DNA of 64,000 nucleotides from Cycas panzhihuaensis (taxonomy: Eukaryota > Cycadophyta). Under the pieces are notes generated by a model that saw only the letters and a list, made by a program, of their open reading frames with translations, did not search any database and was not told where the DNA came from. The position numbers and the translations under genes were made by a program. Where the stretch lies: positions 230,833,741 to 230,897,740 of the forward strand of contig CM041465.1 in assembly GCA_023213395.1 (NCBI GenBank). Direction: 5' to 3'. Of this stretch, positions 45,890-58,666 are shown one piece after another (positions within the stretch are counted from its first letter, which is position 1; each line of letters starts with the position of its first letter).

Positions 45890-47390
45890 TTCCTTATAAT
45901 GTCTATTTGGGGATACTCCAAGTTTATATCTAAATTTAATAAACTTTATTTTACCAAGTACCTTTGTGAATATATCTTCCACCTATTTCTTAGTGTTATA
46001 ATGCACTAATTCTAATTCACCTTGTTATACTAATTCTTTGATAAAGTAATATTATGTTTCTATGTACTTTATCTTTCTATGAAACACTGGATTCCTAATC
46101 ATCAGAATTATGCTTTGATTATCATAAAGTAACTTAGTGGGACCCACCTATTCTTCCTATAAATCTTGAAGTAATCTTCTAAGCTAAATTGTTTCACATA
46201 CTCTTACTATGCCTGCTTTGTACTCTGTTTCTACAATAGATAGAGATATTATTGCCCCTTTTTTTAACTTAATATTACTATTGTTAAACCTAAACTAAAT
46301 GTATATCCTAAAGTAGATTTCCTATAATCTACACAACTTGCCTAGTTTGAGTTTATATAGCTAATCAACATGTAGTCCCCCAATGATCTGTAATGTAATC
46401 CATATCCAATGGTACCTTAAAGATACCTGAGAATCTTTTTAGTTTCTTACTAATATTTTACCTTAGGCCCATGCATAAATCTAGAAACCACACCAACTGA
46501 ATACATGATGTCTAGTTGAGTTGAAGTCAAATAAATTTGGCTCCCAATTAATTGCCTATAAAGTATAAGATTAACTCATTTTAATTCCTCAAACTTAGAC
46601 AATTTCAACCCAACCTCTACTAATATTATAAGTGTCTTACAACTACTAATGTTAAACTTGTGTAATATATTTAATATGTATTCCCTTTGGGAGAGAAAGA
46701 TCCCCTTTTCTTCTTGCCAAACTTCAATGCCTAAGAAGTAATGAAATAGTCCCAAGTAAGTCATCTTAAATTCTTTGCATATATCTTTCTTAAATCTTTA
46801 CGATAAGTGATCACTATTCCCAGTGTATACTAGGTCATCCACATATAAGCCCACAATTAGTATTGAGCTTCTTTTTAATTTGATATATAAATTAGAATCT
46901 AATTGGCTTCTTTGGAATCCTTTATCTTTAAAATATTTATCAATCCTAAAGTACCAAGCTCTAGGTTCTTGTTTGAGTCCATACAAGGCCTTTTTAAATT
47001 TATAGACCTTATCTTCTTTTTCTTTCACTTCAAACCCCTTAAGTTATTGGATATAAATTCCTTCATCCACATAGTTGTTCAAGAAGACACTTTTTACATC
47101 CATTTAATGTACTATCTAACCTTGTTATGTAGTTAAGCCCATAATTGATCTAACTATTTCTATCCTTATAATAGATGCAAATGCCTTATTGTAACCTATG
47201 CCCTTAATTTAAGCATATCCTTTTGTAACTAACCTTGCCTTATACTTATCAATGGACCTATCTAATTTATACTTGGTCTTATAGACCTATTTTGTCCTAA
47301 TGGCATTCTTGTTAGATGACAGATCCACTAACTCCTATGTGTCATTTTTCACTAAGGTATTATACTCCTGTTTTATTACTTTCTTTTATT
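45890..47390 (-). pseudogene. CopD reverse transcriptase and RNase H
   Basis: Minus strand. RT: VYKFKKALYGLKQEPRAWY (46980-46940; family KSLYGLKQAPRAW), SQLDSNLYIK, catalytic ILIVGLYVDDLVYTGN (46870-46815, intact YVDD), then MTYLGLFHYFLGIEV and IFLSQREYILNILHKF (46764-46660). RNase H near 46150-45910: PTKLLYDNQSIILM in decayed form, HRKIKYIE, and EDIFTKVLGK. CopD is the least damaged RT in the window around the active site, but stops remain upstream and downstream. Confidence 0.87.
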
Positions 47391-48960
47391 TATCTTGATT
47401 ATTTACCTCTTTAAAGATATGAGGCTCATTAGACTCCATAACCTTAGTGATAAGTGTAAAATTCACCCTTTAGGAACTTGTAATTCTTCTCTGAAAGTTG
47501 GTGTCTAAAATATTTGAAGGGTTATAAGCCCTTTATACCCATTTAGGGACTCTTTGATTTGAAGTAGAGGATCTTGCTTCATTTATATTAAACACATTTG
47601 TACCCTTAGAGTTTGAGTCTATTTCAATTATTATATTCTTTCCCTTATATTTTTTAATAATTTCTTCTAGATATCATTCATCTTCCTTAAAAATGACATC
47701 TCTACTTATAACAATCCCTTTTCCTTTTAGATCATAAAGTTTATAAGATCTATAAGAATCATTATATCCTATAAATATACATTTGATGCTCTTGTCATTT
47801 AGCTTTATCCTCCTTTGATATGTGACATGTGTATAAGCTATGCATTTAAATATTCTCAAGTATTTAATTCTTGGCTCATAATTTCTCCAAGCTTCTTTTA
47901 GTGTAACACACCTTACTACTTTGGTAGTACACTTGTTTAATAAGTAGACAGTTATGTGTAAAGCTTCTACCTTATATTCACTTCCTAAATGCTTGTCCTT
48001 AAGCACACTTCTTTCCATTTCAATAATTATCCTACTTTTCCTTTCAATAACCCTATTTTATTGAGGGGTATAAGGATTTATGAGTTATTTCCTTATTTCA
48101 AAGTACACAATAATCTTTAAATTTATTTAAAATGAATTCTCCTCTATTGCCTAATCTTAAGGTTAAAATTTTAAGCCCACTTTATCTTTCAACCTTAATT
48201 TTGAAGTCAATGAAACTTTGAAGTGCATAATATTTAAACTTAAGAAAGTAGATCTAAGTCATCCTCATGAAATCATCAATAAATATCATGAAGTATTTAG
48301 CTCCTCCAAGTAAAGCCACAATCCATTTGACCACATAAGTTTGTATAAACTAATTGAAGGGGTGCATTGGACTTATAACTTTTATTAGGGAATCCTTCCC
48401 TTTGTTGTTTTCAAGTATGCATCCTTCATATATTTCTTTTCTATGTTCAATATTGGGAAGTCTAATCACCATATCTACTTTATTTATTAAGGCCAAATTA
48501 TTCTAATTTACATGGCTAAGACTTTGATATCATATTTCACTAACTTCATTAATTAAAGCCTTTAAGGCATAATAATCTATTAGGGATATGACTAGTTTGA
48601 ATAATCTATCACTAGTCATTTATCCTTTAGCTACTATTACTTCATTTCTTAGTTTATATTTGATGGTATATTCTCTATTGTTAAAGATTACCTTGTACTT
48701 TTATTCTATCATATATCCTACTAATAGTAATTTTTTCTTAACTGTTAGGACATGAAGAACATTATTTATGTACCTTATTTCTCTAAAAATTATTTATATG
48801 GAGGTATTCCTTTTACCAACTACTACTTAAGTGGTGTTATCAGAAAATATAATCTTACTTCTTTTGGTGTTGTCTAATTCTTTAAACAAATCTTCTTTAT
48901 GAGTAATGTGTATAGAATAACCTAAATCTATGTACTGACTATCTTCTTCCTTATTTTCCA
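47391..48960 (-). pseudogene. CopD protease and integrase
   Basis: Minus strand. Integrase: a GAG-pre-integrase remnant (KEIYEGCILENN) near 48430, core text FKVSLTSKL and decayed YTPQQNGVIERKSRTI-like sequence at 48070-48030 (reads NPYTPQ, stop, NRVIERKSR), then the well-preserved MERSVLKDKHLGSEYKVEAL, VYLLNKCTTKVVR and RRIKLNDKSIKCIFIGYN (48018-47674), ending YDLKGKGIVISRDVIF. Protease DSGA was not clearly found; the interval 48560-48960 should hold it. Stops at Trp and Gln codons. Confidence 0.82.
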
Positions 48961-48989
48961 TTACACTTGATAAAAATAATATTTCATAT

Positions 48990-50058
48990 TGCCTTTCTTT
49001 AATAGTTATATTAGTAATCCCCCTTTATAAATTGGATTTTCTTCCAAAGTAATTTTTTTCCAAGTGACCATTTTTAAGGTAATAAGAATATTAGATTGTT
49101 CCTCTACCCCTTAGACTTCTTCCTCTTTTTCTTTAGTTTCTACCCATAGGACTTTGACCTTTACCTCTTCTTTAAGATCCATAATTTTTTCCTTATCCTA
49201 GATTGAATTAACCTTGAAAATATCTTTGTCCTTGGAACTAATTTTATCCTTAATAGAAGTGAATTAGAACTTATCCTTAATGATGACCTTGACCTTGATG
49301 ATAATCTTATCCTTAATAATTTTGACCTTCTCTTTGATTTTAATTTCTAGGTTGTTGACATCTTCCTCTAGGGGATTGTCCTCTATCCCTAAAACTTTAA
49401 CCTTAAAATATAGGTCTAATTTTTACTTTAGTAGCAAATGCATACTTAAAAAACTTATTTCCTTTATTTTTCTCTTCTACAACTAATAACATGGTACTTA
49501 ATTGATCTATCTTAAGGGTGCTTAGGTCCTTAGAGACTTCAATACTTGTGGCAACCATCTTAAATCTTTTGATATTGCTTATATATTTCACGATCTTTTT
49601 AACTACTCTTTATTCACTTATTACCTCTCCTAAGGCCCTCATTTGATTGACCAAGCCTTGGATTTTTATAATGAAGTCATTTACACCTTCATTATTATTC
49701 ATCCTTAGTTTTTTAAACTTACTCCTCAAAGTCTAAAGTTTCAATATTGTTGCTATTTTATAAGTAGTCTTTAGTACATCCCATGCTTCTTTCGATGTAG
49801 ATGTTTTGCTTACCCTTGGAAATATATAATCTTCCAAAGCAAGAAGATAAATGATAATGCTTCATTGTCTCGTTTCTTATTTTCCTTAAAGATCTTCTTT
49901 TTGTCTTTAGTAGCATTTATAGCAAGCACTCTATAACCTATTTCAATTAATTTTCACATATCTTTAGATATAAAAATAGGCTTCATTCATTTACTCTAAT
50001 TTAGAAAGATAGTACCATCAAACTTGGGTACCATAAAATTACTAATAATTGAGGCCAT
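48990..50058 (-). pseudogene. CopD gag
   Basis: ATG at 50058-50056 (minus) gives MASIISNFMVPKFDGTIFLN, the copia Gag opening with a stop at the next Trp. Then FISKDM, stop, KLIEIGY, a Lys-rich KDKKKIF, DNEALSFI, and EVLKSLRT-like text to 49500. The C-terminal part (49350-49150) is a repetitive Lys/Ile/Asp segment (EKVKIIKDKIIIKVKVIIKD). A zinc-knuckle half reads KNGHLEKN with flanking Cys lost near 49060. Assembly would have been mediated by the central helices. Dead because of many stops. Confidence 0.8.
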
Positions 50059-52144
50059 AATGAGAAAAAATTAACTTAAAAGTAATTGTTTGAAAAGTAA
50101 AGTACTTGAAAAAAGTTATTTAAGAAACACCAAAAGAAGGTAATAAAGGCACTCAAAAGTAATTAAGACTTGTCCCACTTCAACTTTAAAACTTATACAA
50201 GTATCCAAATTAGGACTTAACCTCCTCAAAAGCAAGTTATTTTGTATTAATGATGTTTACAAATTAAAATTTTATTAGTTTATTCAAGGGTCATCACGTA
50301 AGATCCTCAAAACTAGTGTCAACTTTAATTATTAAAGGTTACATCAAATGGCTTTTAAAAATTTAAAATATTATCCACTCGATGAGAGGAAAATAAAGAC
50401 CCAATACCTCAAATAAAATTCAATTCTAAGTTAAAATAACTAAGTTATACATTAAAATGTACAAGGAAAAGATAGCCCTTTAGTACATGAAGTTCAAATA
50501 AATTATACATCAATTTTCATCATTAAAAAAGATATCAAATGGAGAATAAACATGGTTATGTGACCACTCATTTTGTTTAGGTGGAAGTGTAGGATGCCTT
50601 GAAGCTGATGGATCTAAAATTGGGCCATGTTAGTGACAAGTATGGCTATTGGAGCAAAAATAGGTGTTTGAAATATGACAGCTTCTTTTTAAAAAATATT
50701 TAACCCCTTTGATATTAAACTTCTAGTCACTTAAGTAGTGAATGTAACTAAACAATTCAGTGATAGAGATCACATAACCTCAAATTCCACTCAAGTATTT
50801 TAAAACTTTAAAAAAACATAAAGAAATGATCTGTCATAATTTGTTTTTGATCTAACTATATTATAACTAGCATTACACACTCATATTAGATTATCACAGC
50901 TCCACGTTATTGCTACTGGATCTTGTCCTTCATATACAAACCATTTGTAATTACTTTGTTGAGATACAAAGATTATAGAGATACCTGGCATGAATGCATC
51001 ATTGCTAAATGAAAAGAATTCCAAAGATAAATATATTAATACATGGGCTACTTCAAAAGTAAATTAGGTTTGGGGTGAGGTTATCATCATCATTCTTCAA
51101 TGGAATTGAGATCTAAAGATCATAATTGGGTGACTATTTTAAAAAAGGCATGCAAATTAAAGCATAAAGGAGATATAAAGCATCCCAATCTATGTAACTA
51201 ATATAAATATAAGGCCTGTATAATTTTTTTTAAAGAAATATTAAAGGTATGTGGGGATAACTCAATTGGGAGAGCATCCGTAAAGATCTAAAGGTTGTAT
51301 CAATATTCTAAAACCTATGGTAATAAAAAAAAAAAACTATGTAAGTATTTACAAGGAATAAGGTAGTCGCTAGTCAAAATAATGGAATGACAAATGAACG
51401 AGAATATTTGTAAAGTTTATAAAGTTAAGTATAAATATTTGAGAGGGAGAGTCTACATAAATAAAAGGTAACTGCAAAGAGAAATGTAACACGATATAAA
51501 TATTAAGGCAATGCAAATATTAATACAAGGAGCAATCAGACTTTATATATACAAATGGAGATCTTAAGTTGAAGGCACGAGAATGTCTTAGCTGGCAACA
51601 CAAATATTAAAAAAGAGAGGGTTGTGTTAATATATTTAAATTGTTCAAGAACACTTCAATATATACAATTGTGCAAATGAACTCAATCAAAGATAATAGC
51701 GGGGCCAACACAATAAGATAGACAAATGTACTAGTGATGGCTCATGTAGGATGATGAGTCTAAGAGTTTCACCTCAAACAAAAAGCTTTTAGAAAGTGTT
51801 ATGTATTTATTCTAATTCATCTCATAAAGGGATATGGATGTTTACTTTACTTAGAAAGATAGGGTAATTTTAATAACTAGATACAAATGATGGATTGGAA
51901 CTATGATTTAAAGTGATGGATGTTGAATATAGATTATATGAGAGCCACACTTCCATTGAATGATGTTAACCTCACTCACATAGATTAGATAAGGACTCAT
52001 ATACCAAATAAAGGCTCACTTATTACTCACATAGACTAAGTAAAAGGCTGATGCACCAAAAAGATTTTTACATATTTAATACAAAAATGATATTCGATAA
52101 CACTAAAGATATAAATGGAGCAAGTGAAAAATCACTTGGGAGCA
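50059..52144 (-). other. CopD leader, left part
   Basis: No coding domain on either strand. It holds a tRNA-like patch at 51250-51318. The rest of the leader lies right of CopB (58984-59215) and ends at the CopD primer site. Leader total about 2.3 kb, similar to the other copia family here. Confidence 0.55.
51250..51335 (+). pseudogene. tRNA(Phe)-like sequence with A-rich tail
   Basis: GTGGGGATAACTCAATTGGG, then AGAGCATCCG, TAAAGATCTAAAGGTTG follow the order of a tRNA-Phe: acceptor, D arm (GCTCAGTTGGGAGAGC in the real tRNA), anticodon arm around GAAGATC, variable loop. The T arm is degraded (TCAATATTC). The D-arm differences are all C-to-T/G-to-A type. A run of 12-13 A follows at 51322-51335, as in a SINE or retroposed tRNA. 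It is not a working tRNA: the T loop and acceptor pairing are lost. Confidence 0.55.
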
Positions 52145-52149
52145 AAGCA

Positions 52150-52461
52150 TAAAAGAGGTTAATGTATCAAGGTCATTTATGTAGATTAATTAAGTGACCT
52201 TAAAATATATTATTAGCATTAGTATCTTAGAGAAATGTGCTTTATATACATTTAAATATAAGTTTAGGTTCATGTCATTAGGCAGGAAAATCCTAATCCT
52301 AATGTTCAGCCTCGATAATAAAAGGTGAAATATCAAGGAGGGAGTTATTCTTCATTCTCACCTCCAAGCTTTGCTCTCATATCTTATTTCATCTCTTTTT
52401 CATTCTCCATTGTTATTGTATGCATGTAAGTAATTTATTCCCTAGATCTATCCTTCCTTCA
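52150..52461 (+). repeat. CopB 5' LTR
   Basis: TAAAAGAGGTTAATG (opening TG decayed to TA) to CCTTCCTTCA. A GATAATAAAAGG TATA-like site lies near 52313. Confidence 0.9.
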
Positions 52462-52463
52462 TG

Positions 52464-52475
52464 TGGTATCAAAGC
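52464..52475 (+). promoter_or_regulatory. CopB primer-binding site
   Basis: TGGTATCAAAGC, one base from the initiator Met complement, two bases inside the LTR. Confidence 0.85.
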
Positions 52476-54529
52476 TAGAAGAGGATCTGTTCACTCAATT
52501 CCACTTACATGGAGTCATTTTGTCTCTCCTTCACCTTTAACGTGAAGTATTAAGAGTGCACTCATTATTTTTAAAATTTTGAGAGCTTAAAATTATATTA
52601 TTTTATATGTTTCTACTTTTTCTATGTGTGCAACATTTTAGAGGTGAAAAAGATAGATTTTTTAAGCTGATTGGTTGACGGAATAACCACGAAAGCATTA
52701 AAGGCCTAACATTTTATGAAAATTTTGACCATCTCATATTTTTAATGAAATTTGATGTGTAGGGTCACCTATCCAAGAGGATTATTTTTTTCCTTCTAGA
52801 GTATCTTCAAATTTAACCTATAGTAGTGAGTTTTGACTAAAATAAAAGGTCAACATTTACGGATATGTGACTTAAGGCACTTTTCTTAATGGAATCCTTT
52901 AAATATGAGTTGATAATCTAAATGCCTTTTTTAGGAATCTAGTATATTTATGTCTTAGGAGAATTTTAGGATAAATCTTATCAAATTTGATCCACCGTTT
53001 AGTGAAATCTTTTCATTTTTCTCACGGATGCTAAATTTGCCTATTCAACCCCATAAAAGACATTGCAAGGATGTTTCGAGTAGTTTTTTGGCTAATTTTA
53101 GAGATAGTCTAGAAGGAAAAGTTGATGTACATATCAATATAAAACTTTTTACATATTGAAGTTTAGATTTTGAGACAGTGGATTTGACAAGATTATGCTT
53201 TTGTGTTTTTTTCAAGTAAAATTTTTTTTATGCCTTTTTAGAAATCTAACTTCATTACCCTATCAAAAATGGCATTTTGAACACTTTTTCCTTCTATCAT
53301 AAATTTAAATTCTACCATTTAGGCCTTCATATTTGTAATATTTAGAAAATTTTACCCATTTTTATTTGTAAATTTTGTGAGAAAAAAAAATCATAAAATA
53401 GGAAAAAATAGCATGCATCTACATTTAGAAAAATTAGAATTTTAGTGATAAGTTGATCTATTTTTTGGCTCTTTATGGCTTTTATATTAAAATTTTTAAA
53501 AGAATATTTGGAAACATTATACTAAAGCAAGGGAAACCTTGGATCAGAAGCAACATTCGGTTCCCCTACTAAATCCAACATGCTCTTTCTATTTGTATAC
53601 ATAGTATAAAGCATCACATAAAGCAGCAACAACAACAAAATAAGCATGAAAGGTAAGCAAGTATATTTGGTAACTTTCCATTTCAGTTTTCTGTTATTCA
53701 AAAATAACTTACATTATTTCCTAAAAGGAATCTCATCCATATGACTTATACTGCCAGTTCTTGACTTATACATATACTTGCCTTAATTGAAATATACTAC
53801 GGTTAGCTAAGGTCTGAGTCCTAAGGGAGGTGTGAGTTTCATACTAGGTGCAGTCTTAGCAAAATAATGGTGGAGGGACAAGTTAGTCATACCTATGGCC
53901 TCTAATTAAGGATAATCTTAATAACCACCTAGGAAAATTAAAAACCTTAATACAAGATTAAAATTAACTTGGTCTAATATCTGTCATAGCCATGGAATAT
54001 GCACATACTATTTGACTCTTTGAAGGAGGTATATAGCTGCTCATTAGTGGCGGATGAGGATTGAGTACACAGGCTCGATGCAACTTGCATTTCATCACTA
54101 AGCATAGGTGTGGGTATCACAGGTGAAGGCCCTAATCATATACTAAAAGCCTTAGGCATAAAAACATCACCTATATTTAGACATAAGTTAGAGGTTAGTA
54201 GTATAACACATCACCACTATTTGCCATCTCCACATTAAGCCTTATTCTTACGTCATTGCTTATACTTATTTTTCATAGTTATTGAAAATACTTAATCATT
54301 AACTTTCATTTCTACATCCCTTCTACACAAGGAGTACTAGTCATACGTGTCAGTGGCACATACATTTAACATCTCTTCTACTTTTTCATCATCATTATAT
54401 CATCTCAATTTAAGTATAATGTTAACTGTATATTGAAAGATAAAGAAAATTAGGATTTATAGTACACTAGAGTTAAAAATACTGTAAAGTATGAAGGCCT
54501 TTAGAGAGCCCACCTACAGCCTACACCCA
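52476..54529 (+). other. CopB long leader
   Basis: No protein seen. Aligns in reverse complement with the CopA leader at 15795-17928, including AATTTGATGTGTAGGGTCACC (written in two parts: AATTTGATGTGTAGG, GTCACC) and the block near 53540-53600. It holds no domain, so it is a true long untranslated leader in this family. Confidence 0.6.
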
Positions 54530-55425
54530 TTATACTTACAATAGCTACAACATCTACTTCTAGTGGAACCGCTCTAATAACTCCTATAGATGTTACAACT
54601 AAACTACAATGGGAGATAGATGATGAAAAGATTTGTGCAGGAATTCTGTTGGTCATTGATCACTCCTTGCACAACTTGATTAATGAAGAGTAATATGATA
54701 CTGCCTGGAAGGTCCTTAAAGTTCTTAAGAAGAACTTTGATATTAAGTCAAACTTAGAATTTATTCAACTTGTTTTGAAAATAAACAAATTAAAAATGCA
54801 GAAGAGACGAGCTCAAGAGTCAATAAATCTCCTTTGACCAATAAAATAGGCAATTGATAAAGATTTTAAGACCCAATGTATCACTTGAGCATTCTTGATA
54901 CAATCATGTCTACATATCCCTAATTATAAAAACTTACTTGGAAGTCTTCAATCTAGTGGAACATTGAAGACACTCAACTTCAAAGCACTTGCCGAGAAGT
55001 TTATAAAATTTGACAAGACTTATGATATCAACTTTGTAGTCTCTAACTCTCTTCCAGATGTAGCCTTTGAGGTAAAATAAGAAACTCACTACACAAAAAA
55101 TCAAGGTCCCTCTTGTGGCAAAGGAAACAACTGAGGAAGAGGAAGAGGAAGAAATATGGGAAATTGTCTACAAGTCAACTAAACCCTCAATCACAACCTC
55201 AACAGTCCCAAGGCCAAGGGCCACCTCAACAAAGATAAAGATAGTCAAGTCAAACCAATACCTCTTTAGGGACTAGTAATCAAACTATTATGTGTGATTG
55301 GTGTAACCATAAAGGAAACTTTATAAAAGACTATAGAACCGCCACTTATAAGTTGGCCAAGTTCCAACTAAAACATGGAGGTCATAATATTAAAGAAACT
55401 TGTGAATAATCCTTTAGTGGTGTGG
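54530..55425 (+). pseudogene. CopB gag
   Basis: Starts with a Thr/Ser-rich segment, then KLQWEIDDEKICAGILLVID, HSLHNLINEE, WKVLKVLKKNFDIKSNLEF (54600-54770), CLHIPNYKNLLGSLQSSGTL, and a long open part to 55080. The CCHC knuckle reads CDWCNHKGNFIKDYR at 55290-55335 (family C-x2-C-x4-H-x4-C; the His is Asn and the last Cys Tyr). The Arg/Gly-rich GRGRGRN-type linker before the knuckle has decayed. A few stops and frameshifts; best-preserved gag of the family here. Confidence 0.87.
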
Positions 55426-55559
55426 GATTTGTATAAGTACACTTTTAAAGAATTGAGGGATCTTTAGTATCAAATGTCATTGACCAACCATAGACATACT
55501 TTGAAGCTCGATGTGGATATATCACTTGTAATTTCCCTTATCAATACCAAGCCCTATTG

Positions 55560-56900
55560 AAATTGCAAATAGTGTGGCCTTAATTAATCGATAGTGGATT
55601 ATGGGCACAAGAGAAACTCAACATATGGCATGCAATTATAGTCTATATCAAACATTTGACATAAATGTTCAAGGAGTTATTCACATGGCTGATAAATCAC
55701 AATAACTTGTTGAATGAATTGGTAACATTCACTTAAAACTCCTAGGCTTAAGAGATTTTACATTGCTTGATGTCTTATACATACCCAATCTCAAACAACA
55801 TCTGCTCTCTTTATTCACACTTGTCTCTCATAGATTTAATCTAAGTGTAACTGCAAATGACCAAACTCTCTAAGTCATTCACCCTCTAATTGATCAAGTG
55901 GTCTTGACTAGACATCTTACTAGCAAACTCTTTCAACTAAATAACTCTTCTCCTTTGAAGCCCATTGTGCCAAAAGCCCTTATACTGATGAATAATTTAC
56001 ATTTAACTCCATCCTGGCCCACTTAATATTGTCACCAGAAGCTCTTTGGCATATTTGCATGGACCATGCTCACATCGATAAACTTAGAGATCTTTGTAAC
56101 GCTCTTCCAAGTCTTCCAAAGTTCTCCTCCAATCCCTTCAAATGTGAAGCTTGTATCATTGCCAAATTTCATCGATAACCCTTTCCTAAAAGTCAGTAGA
56201 AATAGAGCCATCCATTACAATTGGTACACTCTGATCTATGTAGACCAATACCTATTCCTTCACTAAAAGGCAAGTTATATTATATTTATTTTATTTATGA
56301 TTTCACTAGAAAGGTATGGGTAGCTTTTTAACACCAAAAAGATGAATCCTTTCATGTATTCAAAGAATTCAAAGCCACATTGAAAAAGAGTTAATTTATC
56401 AACTCAAATATCTTTGAACTAATAATGGTAGCGAATATATCTCATATGAGTTTAAAGGTTACCTTCGAGACAATGGCATCAAATATCAAACAATAATAGT
56501 AGGTACCATACAACAAATAGAGTTATTAAGTACATGAACAGAATAATCATGAACATGGCTCGAGCTATGTTGATATATAAAAATATACCTATCTTCCTAT
56601 GAGTTGAATCCATCTAGATAGACATTTATTATATCAATGCTATTAACCCATCAAAGGAATGACAATCACTTAATGAAAAGTGGTCAGGACAAGCTTCCAT
56701 TATTCACTACTTTAAATTTTTGACTTTACATGCTATGCCCACATTTTGGATAAAGATTGAAATAAACTCCAGCCAAGGGCACTTAAAGGCATCTTTGTTG
56801 GATACCCTATGGATAAGAAATGGTATAAGGTCTTTATACCTTTACAATAAAAATCATCATTACTAGAGATGTCGTTTATGTGAAGACTGAGGATTAGTTA
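55560..56900 (+). pseudogene. CopB protease and integrase
   Basis: Protease remnant IMGTRETQHMACN at 55590-55630 (DSGAT replaced by GTRET). GAG-pre-integrase: LRDFTLLDVLYIPNLKQHLL and VSHRFNLSV, then the HHCC region HIDKLRDLCNALPSLP through FKCEACIIAKFH (56070-56170). Integrase core: LVHSDLCRPIPIPSLKGK, DFTRKVWVAF (56220-56330), FHVFKEFKATL, then decayed N-x-E text. C-terminal ALKGIFVGYPMDKK-type segment at 56790-56825. Stops and shifts throughout. Confidence 0.85.
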
Positions 56901-56984
56901 CTTAGACTGGACTCCAAAATACCCTCACACTACTATAATAATTTTATCAAGTGTGATGTTTAGATTTCAAAATTATGGCAGGGC

Positions 56985-58225
56985 AGGGGGTGGGAAAATC
57001 CACCAGCTCAATAATAAGACTATGTTTCTCAATGGAGATCTTGAAGAAGAAAATTACATGGCTTAGCTAGAAGGATATGAGATCAAAGGTCAAGAGCATA
57101 AGGTTTGTAGGCTCAAAAAGTCCTTGTACAACCTTAAACAAGCTCCTCATGCTTAGTTTACTAAGTTGTTTAAAAGAATGATGTAACTTGGATACAAGGT
57201 TTATGACTACCAAGATATTGATGTGACATTATTTATTAAATGCCAAAAGCACAAAGTCACTTATCTCATAATATTTGTAGATGACATACTAGTAATGGGT
57301 AATAGTGAATTGGTAATAAGCTAGCTGAAAAAGGACATTGGTAAAATATTCAAATTACCTAATATTGGTTTGATGAAATATTACTTGGGAATTAAAATAA
57401 CATAAAAGAATGGAAATTTTTTCCTCTCCCAAGAAAAATACATCAATGATTTTATAACCAAGTTTCAGTTAGAAGATGCTCAACCAGTGACTTTATCCTA
57501 TGGACCCTAATACCAAACTCTTAGTTGATGGCGACAATAGGGAGGTAGACACAATACTCAATAAGAAACTTATAAGTAGTCCCATCTACACTACCAATAT
57601 AAGGCTAGATATTATACACCCTATCAGCATTCTTGCACGATTCATGACAAATCCTAAGTAAAATCACTAGCGGTATGGTTTGAGTGTTAAAATACTTAAA
57701 GACAACTAGTAAATTTGATCTATTGTATAAACCTAATAATGAATTTAAGCTTTCTATATATACAGGCTCAGACTTTACAAGAGATAAAGATACAGAAAGA
57801 TCTACGTCTAGGTATGTGATGTTTCCTAGAATAGCACTAATATCATGGAGATCCAAACGATAGAAGATAGTTATTGATTCAACTACTGAAGTTGAATACA
57901 TTGCTACTTTTGAGACTGGCAAGGAGGTGATATGGCTTAGAAAACTATTTGAAATATTGAATATCACCCAAGAAAATCCTATTGGCCTTTGTGTGGATAA
58001 TTAATCAATAATCCACGTAGCAAAAAATCCTATGTTTTATGATCGTACCAAATACATAAGTACAAAAGTCCACAGGATTAGAGAACTTATTCATGATGGC
58101 ATAATTCAACTGGAATACTACTCCACAGTAGCTCAAGCGGTCGATATCTTCACCAAACCGCTGTAAAAGGTGAAGTGTGAACAATTTCGAAGGTAGCTTA
58201 GCCTTGGGGCCTCTGTCTCTGATTG
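56985..58225 (+). pseudogene. CopB reverse transcriptase and RNase H
   Basis: RT: KTMFLNGDLEEENYM (57020-57060; family TAFLNGDLEEEIYM), VCRLKKSLYNLKQAPHA (57105-57150), YDYQDIDVTLFIKCQ, then YLIIFVDDILVMGNSEL (57260-57310, intact FVDD), YYLGIKIT, FFLSQEKYINDFI. RNase H near 57860-58180: decayed SSAEAEYIA-like text, VIWLRKLFEILNI-like text, LCVDN, stop, SIIHVAKNPMFYDRTKYIST, then VDIFTKPL. A minus-strand open frame at 57605-57967 is the shadow of this domain. Confidence 0.88.
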
Positions 58226-58229
58226 ATCA

Positions 58230-58666
58230 AAGAAGATGGCAAGGATTATCATAATCTATTATATTCATGAAATCCCTTATAGGTATAAAAGAATAAGGGT
58301 AAGTCTCTACTTTATCCTATTTATAAAAACTCCATGTGGAGTGCAAGAATAAGGGTTATACTAGTTTTGGAAAATCAGAACCTGTGAAAACCTGAAAGGG
58401 CATAGGGAATGACCAAACGGTATATGGAGACTCGATGAATCAAATGCATATTTAAGCTACTTAGCTATTAGGCTATATCAAAGAGCCACCTTAGCCATTT
58501 TGATTTATAAAAGGGATTATAGATCTTAGAAAGTCTATGGGTTTTATTCTCCATGAGGGTTTTCCTACAAAAGTGTCATTTAGAATTTCAATGTAATAAT
58601 GAGGCTCAAATGAAGACTTCATAAAATAATTTTCTCAAAATAACCTTCCACCATTAAGGAGGGGAT
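58230..58666 (+). promoter_or_regulatory. CopB 3' untranslated region and polypurine tract
   Basis: Includes the family's repeated AGAATAAGGGTA/ACTCCATGTGG block (58285-58350) and ends in CCATTAAGGAGGGGAT, the polypurine tract, at 58651-58666. Confidence 0.75.

Noticed and set aside
57605-57967. 120-residue minus-strand open frame
   Set aside because: Antisense to CopB RNase H; the equivalent antisense frames at 11675-11869 and 61720-61920 arise for the same reason.
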